From Fulvia fulva (Eukaryota > Ascomycota > Dothideomycetes > Mycosphaerellales > Mycosphaerellaceae): a stretch of DNA of 64,000 bases. Positions 22,739 through 34,713 of the stretch are shown piece after piece. The notes beneath the pieces are model-generated. The model worked only from the letters and a program-made list of their open reading frames with translations, did not search any database and was not told the origin of the DNA. The position numbers and the translations under genes are program-made. The DNA lies in assembly GCF_020509005.1 (NCBI RefSeq), contig NC_063012.1, forward strand, positions 10,602,001 to 10,666,000, written 5' to 3'. Numbering within the stretch: the first letter of the stretch is position 1; each line of letters begins with the position of its first letter.

Positions 22739-25700
22739 ATGGATTCATACCAAGAGAAGACAGAGGAGAAGGGAGGCAAAATCCCAATTCTTGGGAGGGA
22801 CAATTGGAAGAGATGGTTCAACCTTCAGAGATACAAGATGGAGAGCCAATCAGCATTCTTTGCAATTGATGACCTAATGGAAGTGTCTTTTGACAACATC
22901 AAGGGCAAGACTCTGAAACTCCAAGAAGAGGCTACAACCAAAGAGATCCTCAATACGCCAACATGGACAAGACACAATGCAGTATGCAACTTCAGTATCC
23001 TTAGTAGGATCACAGAAGAAGATGAATTTGAGCTTGAGGGCTCATGTGAATCTGGAAGAGCTGCTGAGAAGTGGGTGTATCTCTGGAACAAGTATAGCCA
23101 GGTGCTACCAACCCATGCACATGAGCTCACAAAGCAATTTGTGACCTTTGAGATGAGTGAAGAGTTCACCATCAGATCTGCATGGACACACCTGGTTTCT
23201 CTTGGAAAAAGGATTGCTGATGTTGACCCAGAGGGTCAGCATTACAGGAAAGCTGATGTGAGGATGACCCAGCTCTTAAGCTCACTGCCACCTGACTACC
23301 ATGTAGCCAGGGATACTATCATGGCTCAGCCAAAGATGGATCATGAAAGGACCTTAAAGATCCTTGAAGCTCAAGAAGCCAGGTTGGATCCCTCTAAGGC
23401 TGAGTATGGCATGGCAGCCACCTGGGTCAAGCCCTCAGGTCTAGCAAGACCACTCTCCTGCCTTCTCTGTGAGAAGGATCATCTGATCAAGGACTGCCCT
23501 AGTTTGCCTGAGGCAAGAAAGGTCCTTAGATCTCATTCCCAACCACCATCTTCCCAGAATACAACACATGTCAAGAAGAAGAGAACTCCACCACCCACTT
23601 CAAGGAGGACACCAAGAGAGAAGTCCTCTATGGAAGAACTTAAGAAAATGGTGAAGAAACTCAGCTCTGACATGCTGTCACTCCAGAAGAACCAGGCCCA
23701 GTCTTATACCTCTAAAGCAAAGAAGACTGGAAAAGGTTTCTCCGCCCAAGAGTCACCATGCAGCTCATCCCCAGAGACAATGTCTGATGATGATGAGTAT
23801 GATGAAGTGGCTCACTCAACTGCAGAAGTCCAAGGCAAGTTCCCCTCGTCAGAGTGGTTACTTGACTCCTGTGCTTCATCCCATATGACTGACCAAAGCT
23901 GCCTCTTTAGATCTATGACTCCCTTGACAAGGAAGAAATGGATCAAAGTGGGAGGTGGGTTTTTATTGGCCACTCATATTGGGAATGCAGAGATGAGTGG
24001 GAGAGCTGGCAGAAAAGTTGTTTTGGAAGATGTCCTGCTTGTACCCAAGCTAGGAGTGAACCTGGTTTCATGGAACCAGTTTAGCAAGCAGTTTGGTGTG
24101 CAACCTCCATCATTTTCTCTTGTTTCCCCCTCTGGTGAGACTGTTGTCCAGACAAAGCTCCTTGGGGGGGTTCCATTCATTGATGAGATTTCTCCTCTCC
24201 TACAAGAACGGGCACATTACTCATCATGTGCACCACCAATGGAGAATGCCTTTGTGACTGCTCAATCAGAGACCGACCTGAAGCAGTGGGAGCTTTGGCA
24301 TAGAAGATTTGCACACTTTGGGAAGAATTTGCTCCAGAATCTTCACAAGGTAACAGACTTGAAAGAACCCATTCCTATCCCTAAGGATGGCTTTCACCAG
24401 TGCAGAGTATGCTCAATAGCAAAGATGAAGAAGTACAAAGGCAAAGTTACAGAGAGAAGACCTGAAAGACTTGCCCTTGTATCTATTGACATATGTGGCC
24501 CACTACCAATCTCAAGACTAGGATTCAAATACTGGCTTGAGATTGTTGACAACTTCTCTAGGAAGAAGTGGACCTTTCCGCTTAGGAAAAGAGAAGATGC
24601 TCCAGTTGCTCTCCAGAACTGGAAGATCAAAGCAGAGAGGAAATCATCAGCGCAGCTGAAAGCAGTAAGACTTGACAATGCAAAAGAACTTATTGCATTA
24701 GTGAAGCAGTGGGAGAAGGATTTGGGGATTGGGCTCGAGCCGACTGAGGCATACAACTCTCTACAGAATGGACCAGTTGAGAGGTCAATACAAACCTCAG
24801 AGGACTCTATAAGGGCAATGCTTGAAGAGGCTAAAATGCCGGTTGAATTTTGGCCTGAAGCACTAGAGGCCCAAACTTATATGAGGAACAAACTGCCAAA
24901 TGGCCCAGATTACGATGGGTTCAAGGTTTCACCAGATGAGGCTTTTGATGGTATCAAACCGACCATCAACCATTTGAAAGTTTGGGGATGCAAAGCTGTT
25001 GTCTATATGGACACAAGATCCCAACCTCAATGGGCAAGAAGTGACAAGCTAATGAATAGGGGTAAAGAAGCAGTGTTTATTGGGTATGTTGAAAACACAG
25101 CTAAAGCCTGGCTCTTTTGGGAACCAGACATGAGAGCTGTTAAACAACACACACATGCAGACTTCTTTGAGGACCAGCCTGGAGGTGATATGGGTCTCAA
25201 TGTTCCAACATTGAATCTACCAAGCAGTGCACCAGCTAGGAAGCCCTTAGGAAGGCCGAGGAAGAACGTATCCTTAGGACAATCTACCTACCATTCAGGC
25301 GTCCATCAGAGCCCCCCCGAAATAGATCAGCCAATTGAGAGCCCTAAAGTCGCTCAGCCGAGAAAGCTGTTTGTGCAACTTCCCCAACCTCCGGAGAACG
25401 TAGGGGAATTTCAGAAAATCGATCAGCCAATTGAGAGAAGCTCCCTAGATCCCCAGGAAATAGACGTTACTAGGTCACAAGTGACGGTCCCTAAATCATC
25501 CCTTGGAAAGAGAAAGGCTGACTATGATGTTGAGGGCTATGACATGAAACAGAAAGCCCCAAGATCCATGGTCCCTAAGCCCGAACTAACCACTGAAGTG
25601 GGAGAAGCAATGGACCTCTCAGAGAACCTTGCTGCTTTTCACCAAGCTTTCTTTGCAGCCATGCAATCAGTGGACAGTTCAATACCATGGGATAGCGAAT

Positions 25701-27370
25701 TCCTGGAAGAAGTTGAGGAAATGGCCTTTGCAGCAACTGTAGAAGCCATTGCATACAAGCAAGAGGTCCCAATTCCAAAATCCTACAAGGATGCTGTGAA
25801 TGACAAGAAATGGGGACATCTTTGGAAGGAAGCAATCCAAAAGGAACTAGATGCTCTACAGAGTAACAACACCTGGGAAAATTCTGTTCCACCAAAAGGA
25901 GCAAATCTGGTTACATCAAGATGGGTCTTTGATATTAAGAGAAGCATTAGTGGAGCTATTGAAAAGTTCAAGGCTAGACTAGTTGCAAGGGGCTTCTCAC
26001 AGAAGTTTGGTGTTGACTTTATGGAGACATTTGCACCTACAGTAAGACAGGACACCCTTAGGGTGTTTATGGCTATTGTGTGTAAGAAGGATCTTCATCT
26101 TCACCAAGTGGATGTGAACAATGCATTCACAGAAAGCACCCTCCATGAAGACATCTTCATGTTACCACCACCAGGAGTTGAGCTTCTACCAAACATGGTG
26201 TTCAAAATCCTCAAAAGCTTGTATGGACTTAAGCAAGCAGCTAGAGATTGGAATCAACTCTGTGTGTCAAAGCTCAGAGAGATTGGATTCACACAGTCAG
26301 AAGTGGATCCATGCCTACTTATCCATAAGAAGAGGGAGATCATAATCCTTATACATGTGGATGACATTCCAATTGCTGCACCAAAGTTGACAGATGTTCT
26401 CTGGTTCAAAAGAGAACTTGGCAAGATCTTCAAGATCAAAGATCTAGGTGAACCTGAAAAGATCCTTGGCATGAGAGTCACAAGGGACAGGAAGAGAGGA
26501 ATCCTGAAACTTGACCAAGGACACTTTGTTAGGGACAGCCTAGCCAAGATGGGAATGAACCATGAGAAGGCAGCACCTACACACTCACCCATGGACAGCT
26601 ATGAGGCCCTCAAACCTTCAAGCCACATGGATGAGAGGTGTGACAAGGCAGAGTACCAGAGTATTAATGGTACTTGGATGTGGCCAGCAACAATCACAAG
26701 GCCAGACATTGCTTTTGCCCTAGGAAGGATGAGCTCATTTGTGAGTGACCCATCCACCTACCACATGAAGGCTTTGAAGAAGATCACTAGGTACCTAAGA
26801 TCATACCCTGATCTAGGACTTCAGTTCTCAAAGTCTGGAAAAGGACACCTTATTGGATACTGTGATTCTGATTATGCAATGGACAAAGCAGACAGAGTCT
26901 CAATCCTTGGGTATGTCTTCTTCCTCTGTGGGGCACCAGTTTCTTGGATGAGCAAGAAGCAAAAGTCTGTAGCAACATCCACAATGGAGGCTGAATACAT
27001 GGCTATGAATGCATGTGCGAAGCAGTCCCAATTCCTAGCTTCACTGCTGAGGGAAATGGATTGTCCAGAGTTAGTAGGAGACTGTTCCCATCAACCAAGA
27101 ATCACTGGAAACCAGGAGACTGTATCAAATTTGAGACCAGTCCAATTAAGAGGTGACAATCAAGCTGCCCTCACCCTAGTGAAAGATGCACATGTTCATG
27201 ACAAGTCGAAGCACATTGACATTGCCTATAACGCTGTTAGGAAACTTTGGTGGAGGAGGCTTATTGCTGTTGAGTACACCCCAACCTCTGAGATGGTTGC
27301 AGACGGGTTTACAAAACCAAAGACTGGTCCACACTTCCAGAGGTTTGTAAGCCAGCTGAACCTGTCATAA
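22739..27370 (+). CDS. C2 Gag-Pol polyprotein (Ty1/copia type), 1543 residues
   Basis: One frame encodes all activities for reverse transcription and integration. The start is the first in-frame ATG (22739); the frame is open a few codons upstream from a TTG. Order of domains: gag; a variant zinc knuckle (C241-x2-C244-x3-H248-x4-C253); protease with D376-S-C instead of the usual D-S-G; integrase zinc region (W-H-R-R-F-A-H, then C-R-V-C) and core D584, D646, E681 (D-x34-E); a variable linker; reverse transcriptase with H1206-V-D-D in place of Y-V-D-D; and RNase H around D1376 (C-D-S-D-Y), with T-M-E-A-E-Y further on. The order protease-integrase-reverse transcriptase places it in Ty1/copia. 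Whether the protease variant is active cannot be told from sequence. Confidence 0.95.
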   Translation: MDSYQEKTEEKGGKIPILGRDNWKRWFNLQRYKMESQSAFFAIDDLMEVSFDNIKGKTLKLQEEATTKEILNTPTWTRHNAVCNFSILSRITEEDEFELEGSCESGRAAEKWVYLWNKYSQVLPTHAHELTKQFVTFEMSEEFTIRSAWTHLVSLGKRIADVDPEGQHYRKADVRMTQLLSSLPPDYHVARDTIMAQPKMDHERTLKILEAQEARLDPSKAEYGMAATWVKPSGLARPLSCLLCEKDHLIKDCPSLPEARKVLRSHSQPPSSQNTTHVKKKRTPPPTSRRTPREKSSMEELKKMVKKLSSDMLSLQKNQAQSYTSKAKKTGKGFSAQESPCSSSPETMSDDDEYDEVAHSTAEVQGKFPSSEWLLDSCASSHMTDQSCLFRSMTPLTRKKWIKVGGGFLLATHIGNAEMSGRAGRKVVLEDVLLVPKLGVNLVSWNQFSKQFGVQPPSFSLVSPSGETVVQTKLLGGVPFIDEISPLLQERAHYSSCAPPMENAFVTAQSETDLKQWELWHRRFAHFGKNLLQNLHKVTDLKEPIPIPKDGFHQCRVCSIAKMKKYKGKVTERRPERLALVSIDICGPLPISRLGFKYWLEIVDNFSRKKWTFPLRKREDAPVALQNWKIKAERKSSAQLKAVRLDNAKELIALVKQWEKDLGIGLEPTEAYNSLQNGPVERSIQTSEDSIRAMLEEAKMPVEFWPEALEAQTYMRNKLPNGPDYDGFKVSPDEAFDGIKPTINHLKVWGCKAVVYMDTRSQPQWARSDKLMNRGKEAVFIGYVENTAKAWLFWEPDMRAVKQHTHADFFEDQPGGDMGLNVPTLNLPSSAPARKPLGRPRKNVSLGQSTYHSGVHQSPPEIDQPIESPKVAQPRKLFVQLPQPPENVGEFQKIDQPIERSSLDPQEIDVTRSQVTVPKSSLGKRKADYDVEGYDMKQKAPRSMVPKPELTTEVGEAMDLSENLAAFHQAFFAAMQSVDSSIPWDSEFLEEVEEMAFAATVEAIAYKQEVPIPKSYKDAVNDKKWGHLWKEAIQKELDALQSNNTWENSVPPKGANLVTSRWVFDIKRSISGAIEKFKARLVARGFSQKFGVDFMETFAPTVRQDTLRVFMAIVCKKDLHLHQVDVNNAFTESTLHEDIFMLPPPGVELLPNMVFKILKSLYGLKQAARDWNQLCVSKLREIGFTQSEVDPCLLIHKKREIIILIHVDDIPIAAPKLTDVLWFKRELGKIFKIKDLGEPEKILGMRVTRDRKRGILKLDQGHFVRDSLAKMGMNHEKAAPTHSPMDSYEALKPSSHMDERCDKAEYQSINGTWMWPATITRPDIAFALGRMSSFVSDPSTYHMKALKKITRYLRSYPDLGLQFSKSGKGHLIGYCDSDYAMDKADRVSILGYVFFLCGAPVSWMSKKQKSVATSTMEAEYMAMNACAKQSQFLASLLREMDCPELVGDCSHQPRITGNQETVSNLRPVQLRGDNQAALTLVKDAHVHDKSKHIDIAYNAVRKLWWRRLIAVEYTPTSEMVADGFTKPKTGPHFQRFVSQLNLS

Positions 27371-27435
27371 ATAGGTCCAAGTACTATTGACAGGAAGTGA
27401 GCAGACTGTAACCTCCCATACGAGATGAGTGGGAG

Positions 27436-27671
27436 TGTTAAGATGTAGCATCTCAAAGGGAGTCAACAATCAGGAAGTGATCTGGCAGCCTGAGGCATCC
27501 ACAATGACTCAGCTTGTAGGGAGATACCTTCTCTCCCCTTTAGCTTAGATAGACATCTAACACAATCAACATATTGGTTCCTGATATATTGCTACATGCT
27601 CGTGCTATTAGTCAGTTGAAGATTGATCTCTTACTCCACTCCGCTACTATCCACCTGTACCTATTTTAACA
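27436..27671 (+). repeat. C2 3' LTR, 236 bp
   Basis: It pairs with 22055-22290. It carries its own C-to-T-type changes at 27594, 27646, 27648, 27656, 27663 and 27667, all in the outer (right) third next to RIPed G4. Confidence 0.95.
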
Positions 27672-29770
27672 GTAATAGTAATAACGACCGAGGAAGTAAT
27701 AGAAATAGTCTACGACCTAATAATAATAACGGTCACGACTCTCGAGCGCGTAATCCCCGTATATAGACTCCCCTAACCGAACTTTCAGAACGCCTATTTA
27801 CTATTAACCGTACTCTAATACGCGGTATCGAGGTAAGTAAGGGCGTACCTAACCCGAAGTACTTTAAGAACGATAACGACCCTAACTTCGACAGTTAGTA
27901 TAGTAGCGTACTTCTTAAGCTGACTATAACTACTTTCCGCTCCGAGGTAGACGGCCTACGTTTTATATATAGATAGACATAGGGTGACCCTTAGAGAAGC
28001 ATTAAGCCGAGGATTCCCGTACCTAGACAATAATTATTTAACGAGTTTAAGACTAGTAAAGAACTACTAGATTAGATAACGCGCTCGTACGGTACCCGTA
28101 ACGAAGGAACTAAGGCTATAGTTAATATCGCTACCTATAAGTAGGAGTAGAGCGAGACCTTTATTACCTTCTACGCTCGCTACTCGAAGCTACGTACTTA
28201 GATAGAGTAGACCGACGAGACTAAGCTAATACTGTTTCGTAATCGCCTAAACCGTAAGTACTTTATTAAGACTTTCGGCGATAGGGAAGTAGATAGACGC
28301 TTATACGACATATAGGATATTATTAAGGAATATACGGTATTAGATAAGAGCTTCTACGAGACCGACCGACTATATCTATAGAAGGAGCGCCTACGTAGTA
28401 ACCCCAATTCGAATCATAACGGCGTATAGGGCGGTAGTAATACCGTAGGCGCCGTAGCTACTAGTACGACCGCTATAATCGTCTAGCGACTACTATAATA
28501 CGTAGGTACGAAGAAGAAGGAGGACCTACCGGTTCACTTATAGAACCTGCCTTTATTAAACCGTAAGTAGCGTAAGGACCTTAAGAAGTAGGGTAAGTAC
28601 TACCGCTACCGTATAGGCTCGTACGTATTAACGAACCCCGAATGCCCGATATATAGTTACGACGGCGACTACCGCCCTCTACGTCTACGAAACAACGCGA
28701 ACGCTAACCCGAACCTTAGCTCCCTTACTACCGACCTATAGTAATAGAGAAATAGTACGACCGCTACCTAAGCGTAGTAGATAGCGGTTAGTAACCGAAC
28801 TTTCTAAGATAGAAAGAGTATAAGATTAAGAGATATAGAATATAAGAGACGGACTATAGTAAGGAGCTTAAGATATCGGCATATATACTAGATAAATAAC
28901 AACTAGCTATATACCCTTATATAGTATTACTCGTAACAATATAATATAAAAAGGCTCGCGGTCTTATAGATTCTACCTCTACCTATCTCTTTCCTAATTA
29001 GAAATTTATACGTAAATATACAACCCCCTTAATCCCTTTAACAAAGAATAGACGATTAATACTAGGAGATAGATCGGCTATAGCGCGTAAGATTATATAT
29101 ATAGCTCTTATAGACGTAGTTATCGGCGGTTATTACGAGCAAATACTATACTACGTTACCGACCTCGAATACGACATCGTCTTTAGACTACCGTAGCTCT
29201 CCGCGTACAACCCGAACATCTTCTAGGAAACTAGCGAGGTAGCGTTTAGATCTAACTACTACTTCGATTACTATCTATATAACAAGATATCGATAATAGT
29301 ATAATCTCTAAACTATATCGGCAGAACGAAATATAGACTAAAGCCCTTTACTAGCGAATGAGTAGGATTTATAGCCGGAGGGGCGGAGCTAGATATGTCC
29401 GCTCTAGAGGTTAATAAAGAGGTAGATTACTAGGAAGTCTCGTAGCGCGTATAGGAGATATACGCGTACCGGCCTAGAGCCGAGTGCTTCTATATTATAC
29501 CTACGGGGCGCGAGGATAATAATAATAACGATAATAGCCTTAAACTAAGCGCGATAGTAGCTAATGACCTAGATTAGTTCTTAAACAAGCAGTTTAACTA
29601 CAATCCTAAAGAGAAGCTCCCGCCTATATACTACGACATTATAGATACTTTCTTAGTAAAGGACTACGAGGGACTCCTACCTTACCAACTAGGTATCGAC
29701 TACGAGATTTATATTAAACCCGGTAATTAGAGCTGAATATACGTACACTATATACTAATCGTGATACCGG
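27672..29770 (+). pseudogene. G4 gag core, zinc region and protease, RIP-inactivated
   Basis: It resumes G4 after C2 with the right-hand GTAAT. The first part finishes the Asn/Ser/Arg-rich linker, followed by a retrotransposon gag core (about 27830-28400) that matches G1 (5280-5381 and 11672 onward, reversed). A basic, degraded zinc-knuckle region lies near 28600-28680. A stop-dense spacer (28800-29050) separates this from a protease-like region near 29090-29300. The end (29700-29770) is the acidic stretch just before the reverse transcriptase. It is broken at about 29770 by L2. Confidence 0.65.
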
Positions 29771-32700
29771 AAAACACGACATATTCGAAAGCTCTTATTA
29801 AGGCCATTCTAACGATATATAAAGTAGGCCACTAACCCTAGAACTAAGGGAGTTCTACCTTATTTAATCTAGACAGCTTGAAGTTCTCTTCACCCTATTT
29901 CTTTAGCTCTAAACGCCGCGGAGGTGCCTAGCTATATTAGGTAACTCCTAGGTAATAGTAGCCTAGGCTACGGTACTAACGGCGCCTACGGCTCTATAGG
30001 CGAAGCTCCTCTAAGATAACTAGTAGCAACTTATAGAGGACGTAAAAAGTATAGAAACTAACGATTAGCTCCTATACCGGTCTCTATAGGTAATAATTAC
30101 TTAGCTACGTACGGCGCTTATACTATCGTATTACCGAGGGTAATAAGAAATGAGGACGACGTCCTAGGCGATTAGTAAGGCTACCTAGAATTAACACCCC
30201 TATAGCTAGGTATTGGTCGCGCTATCGACACTAGGCCCCCGCCTAACGTACGATATAGTTACGATCCGCATTATAGTAAAGGAAGACTAGGCCGAAGTTA
30301 CGAAGCTATTAAATAAGGAGCTCGCCTAACGAATTAACTAACTAGGGGTAGTCGTAGTGAACTAATAGTCTAACGGCACTCTACAGATCTATACTAGCTC
30401 TACTACTCCTAGGAGGCACCTAGAGGTATAGCTATAGTAGGTATCTAAGGTTACGGTATTAGCGAAGGTCTTAATAAAGCAATTCACGATCCTAGTCTAC
30501 GATATACCTAAGGAGTTCGACCCTACTAACTAGGGTTACCTACGTACTCTCTAAGAGGACAACCCGGTCACTCTTAACTCTCTAATCTAGAAGGCGACTT
30601 GGCTCCGTAGGAAATGGCCAGAAGGTAAGAAGGCCTCGGCGCTAATAGTATAGCTATAAGACGCGAAAGCGGCGGATCTAGTAATAGAACAAGGCCTAAT
30701 CTAGTAATATAGCCTTAAGATAGTAGAAAAATACTCCTTATCCTTTCGTGTCCTCTAATACTTCAAATGCTAATAGTATAGACACTAAACCTATACGTAT
30801 ATAAACAAGTAGGCCTACTCGAACTATATAGGAGACTATATATCTAGGGACTATATATTAGCTACAAGACGGTACGCGAACTATCCGGGGTACTACCTAT
30901 CGTATAGCGCGGAATGCCTATAGCGGAAACTAGAGAAAAATAAGGCAATTATAAATAGAACCGTCGCCCTAAGATTCTACGGCGACTATAAGGCTAGCCT
31001 ATACTAGAACTAGCTAGCGGCAGTCGGGTATAAGCGCCCTAGGGCCGAGAACGATATAAAGGATACGTAACCTAGGGCGTACGGGAGGCCACGTACTCTA
31101 CTAGCTACGGCGAGGGAATCTAACTAGGCCCGGCTCCCCTTTAGTATATAGCCGATAGGCGTAGACTAGGACGTATAAGGTAGTAGGACATAGGACGCTA
31201 TAGAGAAAATGATTGTCGATGCCGATAACTAGCCTCGACACGCTTAGTATTATCTAGTATAACGTCAACTATAGCAAGGATATAGTCTAGAACCATTTCC
31301 TATACGAGGCGGACCCGAGCGTCTACTACGTCCTTATAATCTAGGAGCTATAGATTAACCCGTACTATAAGAGACTAACGACCTATAAGTTACTAGGCTA
31401 TACGACATGCCTACGAGGCGACGGCAGACCCCGTACGTACTTCTATATTAGTAAGGATATACTAGAATCCGACTAGGAGGTAGTGTACTACGTAGACGAA
31501 GAAGGCGGGGGCGATATTACCTCCCTCTACGTAGGTAGCACCTAGATATACAACCTATATATACAACCGCTAGCCTCGAGGTCTAGCCGCGACCTAGGGG
31601 TCTATAGACACCTAGACAGTACGCTTAAGAGACAAGGGTGCCACATCGTAGTAGGAGACTTTAACATACACTACCCTTCCTAGAAAGCCTTATATAGCCG
31701 TACCCTATAGCCGACGAAGTACTCGACTTGATAGCGAGCAACGTAATTGCCCTTAATACCCCGAAGGACCTAGGTACCTAGAAGAGAGGGGGACTCTAAG
31801 GCACGATCGACCTCTCCTAGATCTTAGATAGCCACTACTATACGGTAACCTACTATAGGATCGAATATAAACTCGAGGCGTCGTTAGACTATATACTAGT
31901 TAGGACCTCTATTATAATATAGATATAACGTATACTAGCGAGAACCCCTAAGCTAAACTAGGGAAAGGCCTACTAGGCTAATATCTAGGCGTATCTCGAT
32001 AACTACGAGAGGCTAGTCTAGATCGCGTAGTAGTAATATAATAGTAAAGACAAGATAGACGAGGCAGTCTAAGGGATAATAGACGAAATAAGAAAAGCGA
32101 CCTTACTTTACGTTCCGCTTACCTAACTAACGACATAGTCTAAACTATACTAGACGCCGAAGTATACTACGGTAGTAAGAGAAGTAAGGAGAGCCCGCCG
32201 GGTGTAGACGAGTAGCTATAGCGAGGAGGCCTAGAACGTATATAGGGAGGCATGCTAATAGAAGAAAGCTATAATACGGAGGGAGAAAGTAGTCGGCTAG
32301 AGGGCTATAGTAGAAGAAATCGCCGGCAAGCTAGCGAGGATGTAGAAGCTAGCGAAATAGGCCCGATAGGACCCTATATAGGGCCCCTCCTTCTCTATCC
32401 TAGCGCTATAATCGCCTAGTAGCCCGGTTAGCGACCCCGAGGCCAAGGCGCGTCTACTAGCTAGCAAGTTCTTCCCGCCCCTAGTCGAGGCTAATCTAAG
32501 CGACATAAATAGCTCTACTCCCCTAGCCCCTAGTATCGCGGTCTAATAGGAGGTGTCCGAGGGAGAAGTTGCCGCTATACTAAGGAAGTTACCGGCGAAG
32601 AAAGCCCCGGGGCCGGATAGGATCCTAAACGAGCTACTAAAGAAGTGTAGAGATTAACTAGCCCTAGTAGCTATAGCGATCTTTAACGCCTGCCTATAGA

Positions 32701-34713
32701 CCGGATACTACCCGATAGCTTTTAAATAATCGACGATAGTGGTCCTACGTAAGCCGTAAAAGGAAGACTATACGTAGGTAAAGTCGTACCGTCTAATTAC
32801 GCTCCTTAACACTCTTAGGAAGGCGCTTAAGAAGCTAGTTATAACGAGACTCTCCGAGGCGGTAGAGGAACACTCCCTACTCCCGGACACCTAGATAGGT
32901 ACGCGCCTATAGCGATCGACGCTATCCGCGATAGAACTTATCACCTCTTAGGTAAAGGCCATCTAGTATAAGAATAGGGACAAGGTGGCTTCCTTACTTA
33001 GCCTAGACATATCGGGAGCCTTCGACTACGTGTTATACCCGCGGCTACTCTATATCCTAAGGTCGAAAGGACTCCCTAAGTAGCTTGTTAACTTCGTACG
33101 GTCCTACCTCTAAAACCGTAGTACGTCGATCCTAGTCGGCTAGTATAGAAGCCTATTTTAAGTAGTCTATACTAGAATCCCGTAAGGCTTAACGCTAGTA
33201 CCTATTCTGTTCCTCTTCTTTATAGCGACGCTACTCCTAGCCCTAGAATCCTAGAACACCGCTACGAGCGGCTTCGTAGACGACATAAATATCCTAGCGT
33301 AGTCCTCCTCGACTAAGGAAAACTATAGGCTACTAGAAGAGAAGCACAAGATCTACGAGGACTAGGCTAGGAGGCACGGGGCTCGGTTTACCCTAGAAAA
33401 GTACAATCTGATACACTTTACGCGCCGGCTACGGTTCTATAATATATAAGCTTCTCTCTAGATATAGGGGCACACGACTAACCCGGCAAATTAGCTTAGG
33501 ATCCTCGGACTATAGGTGGACCCGGCGCTACGGTAGAGGAAGTACGTATAGGCAATATTACGGAAAGCTAAACAGAATATAGTATTATACTAGAGGCTCA
33601 CTACGTCTATATAGGGGGCGGACTTCCGGTAGTCACGACTTCTATATACGGCTATTATACGGCCAGTCCTTACCTATAGCAGCTAAGTGTAGTCCTTAGG
33701 CGAGAGGGCCTGCCTATCGAAGGGACTCGTCGCGCCGCTAGCGAAGATCCAAAACTAATGCCTAAGGAAGGTCACCGGGGCATATAAGTCGATACTAACG
33801 AGGATACTTAAGCACGAGACCGCTATACCGCCGATCGACCTATATATCTAGGGACTACGGACCTCCTACTTAGGCAAGTCGGCATAGTACCTAGTATAGA
33901 AGGTTATCGCTAGTGTAGTCGTAAGGGCCCGCGAATCAGTACTAGCGTATAGGGGCATTCGACCCGGAAACGAGCCGAACTACCGGGCAAGGGACGAATA
34001 GCTAGTAATATAATAGGAAGGTAAGAAATCGTTTATAGAGCAACTATAGAAAGAGAGGTGGAACAACTAGGTTGTAGGGCATAGTAGACGCCCTTAGCTA
34101 GCGGGACAACCTAAGGAATAGTTAGCTACGAAATCCGCGGTCAAGTACCCCCCGAAGCTTATCTACTACCGCCTTACGAGGGTATAGAGTAGTATAGTAA
34201 CCTAACTACGAAGCGAACATATCGGCCTCTAGGGGTACCTATTATAGAGGAAGGTTCTAGGATATACGAATACTAGCTACCCCTACGGCTATCGCTCCTA
34301 GAACGTACGGCACGCACTCCTCGTCTGTCCGAGGTGGTCGCTAGGAAAGGGGGAGTAGATAGTAAAGGCGAGGAACCGGACGATTAGGGCACTTCTTAAT
34401 AACGCTAAGGACCTACGGCGCATTACGAACTAGATACTAGAGAAGGGCTGGCTAGAACAGTACCGCCTAGTAGGAACAGTATAGGAAGAGAGGACACGAC
34501 GTAGCGCGACGAGACCGGCTAGGAGCAGGGGCTAACGGGGTAGTAATATAGACTACGTACGTTTAGAGGGAAAGCTAAACTAGATAAGGAGTAGTCGGGG
34601 GCGGGAAGGGTTTTCACCTATTCGGGTTTCCCTTTATATATAACAATAGATATATACCTATATAGGCCGGATAGGGTCCTAGAACAGGGGAATGACAAAT
34701 CTATCTATCTATC
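29771..34713 (+). mobile_element. L2: RIPed LINE, same family as L1
   Basis: About 4.94 kb, highly similar to L1 from its 5' end (AAAACACGACATATTCGAAAG) to an (ATCT)n tail at 34700-34713. The endonuclease G-D-F-N block (near 31660), reverse transcriptase F-D-Y block (near 33020) and F-V-D-D (near 33277) fall at the same offsets as in L1. It carries the same stops at most positions. Its right-hand target duplication was not found, because L2b follows the tail directly. Confidence 0.88.

Larger units (their letters stand above)
22055..27671 (+). mobile_element. C2: intact-looking Ty1/copia retrotransposon
   Basis: The LTRs are 236 bp (22055-22290 and 27436-27671), begin TGTTAAGATG and end CAACA/TAACA, and are flanked by GTAAT (22050-22054 and 27672-27676). 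A primer site follows the 5' LTR at once, and a purine tract (GAGTGGGAG, 27427-27435) precedes the 3' LTR. The interior is a single open gag-pol frame with normal CpA/TpG content, unlike the surrounding DNA. The LTRs differ at 10 positions, all C/T-type and nearly all CpA, so the difference should not be read simply as age. Confidence 0.95.

Noticed and set aside
28800..29050. Stop-dense spacer in G4 as a separate non-coding RNA or insertion
   Set aside because: G1 has a similar spacer (about 4620-4860, reversed) between gag and pol, so it belongs to the family; no independent signal was seen.
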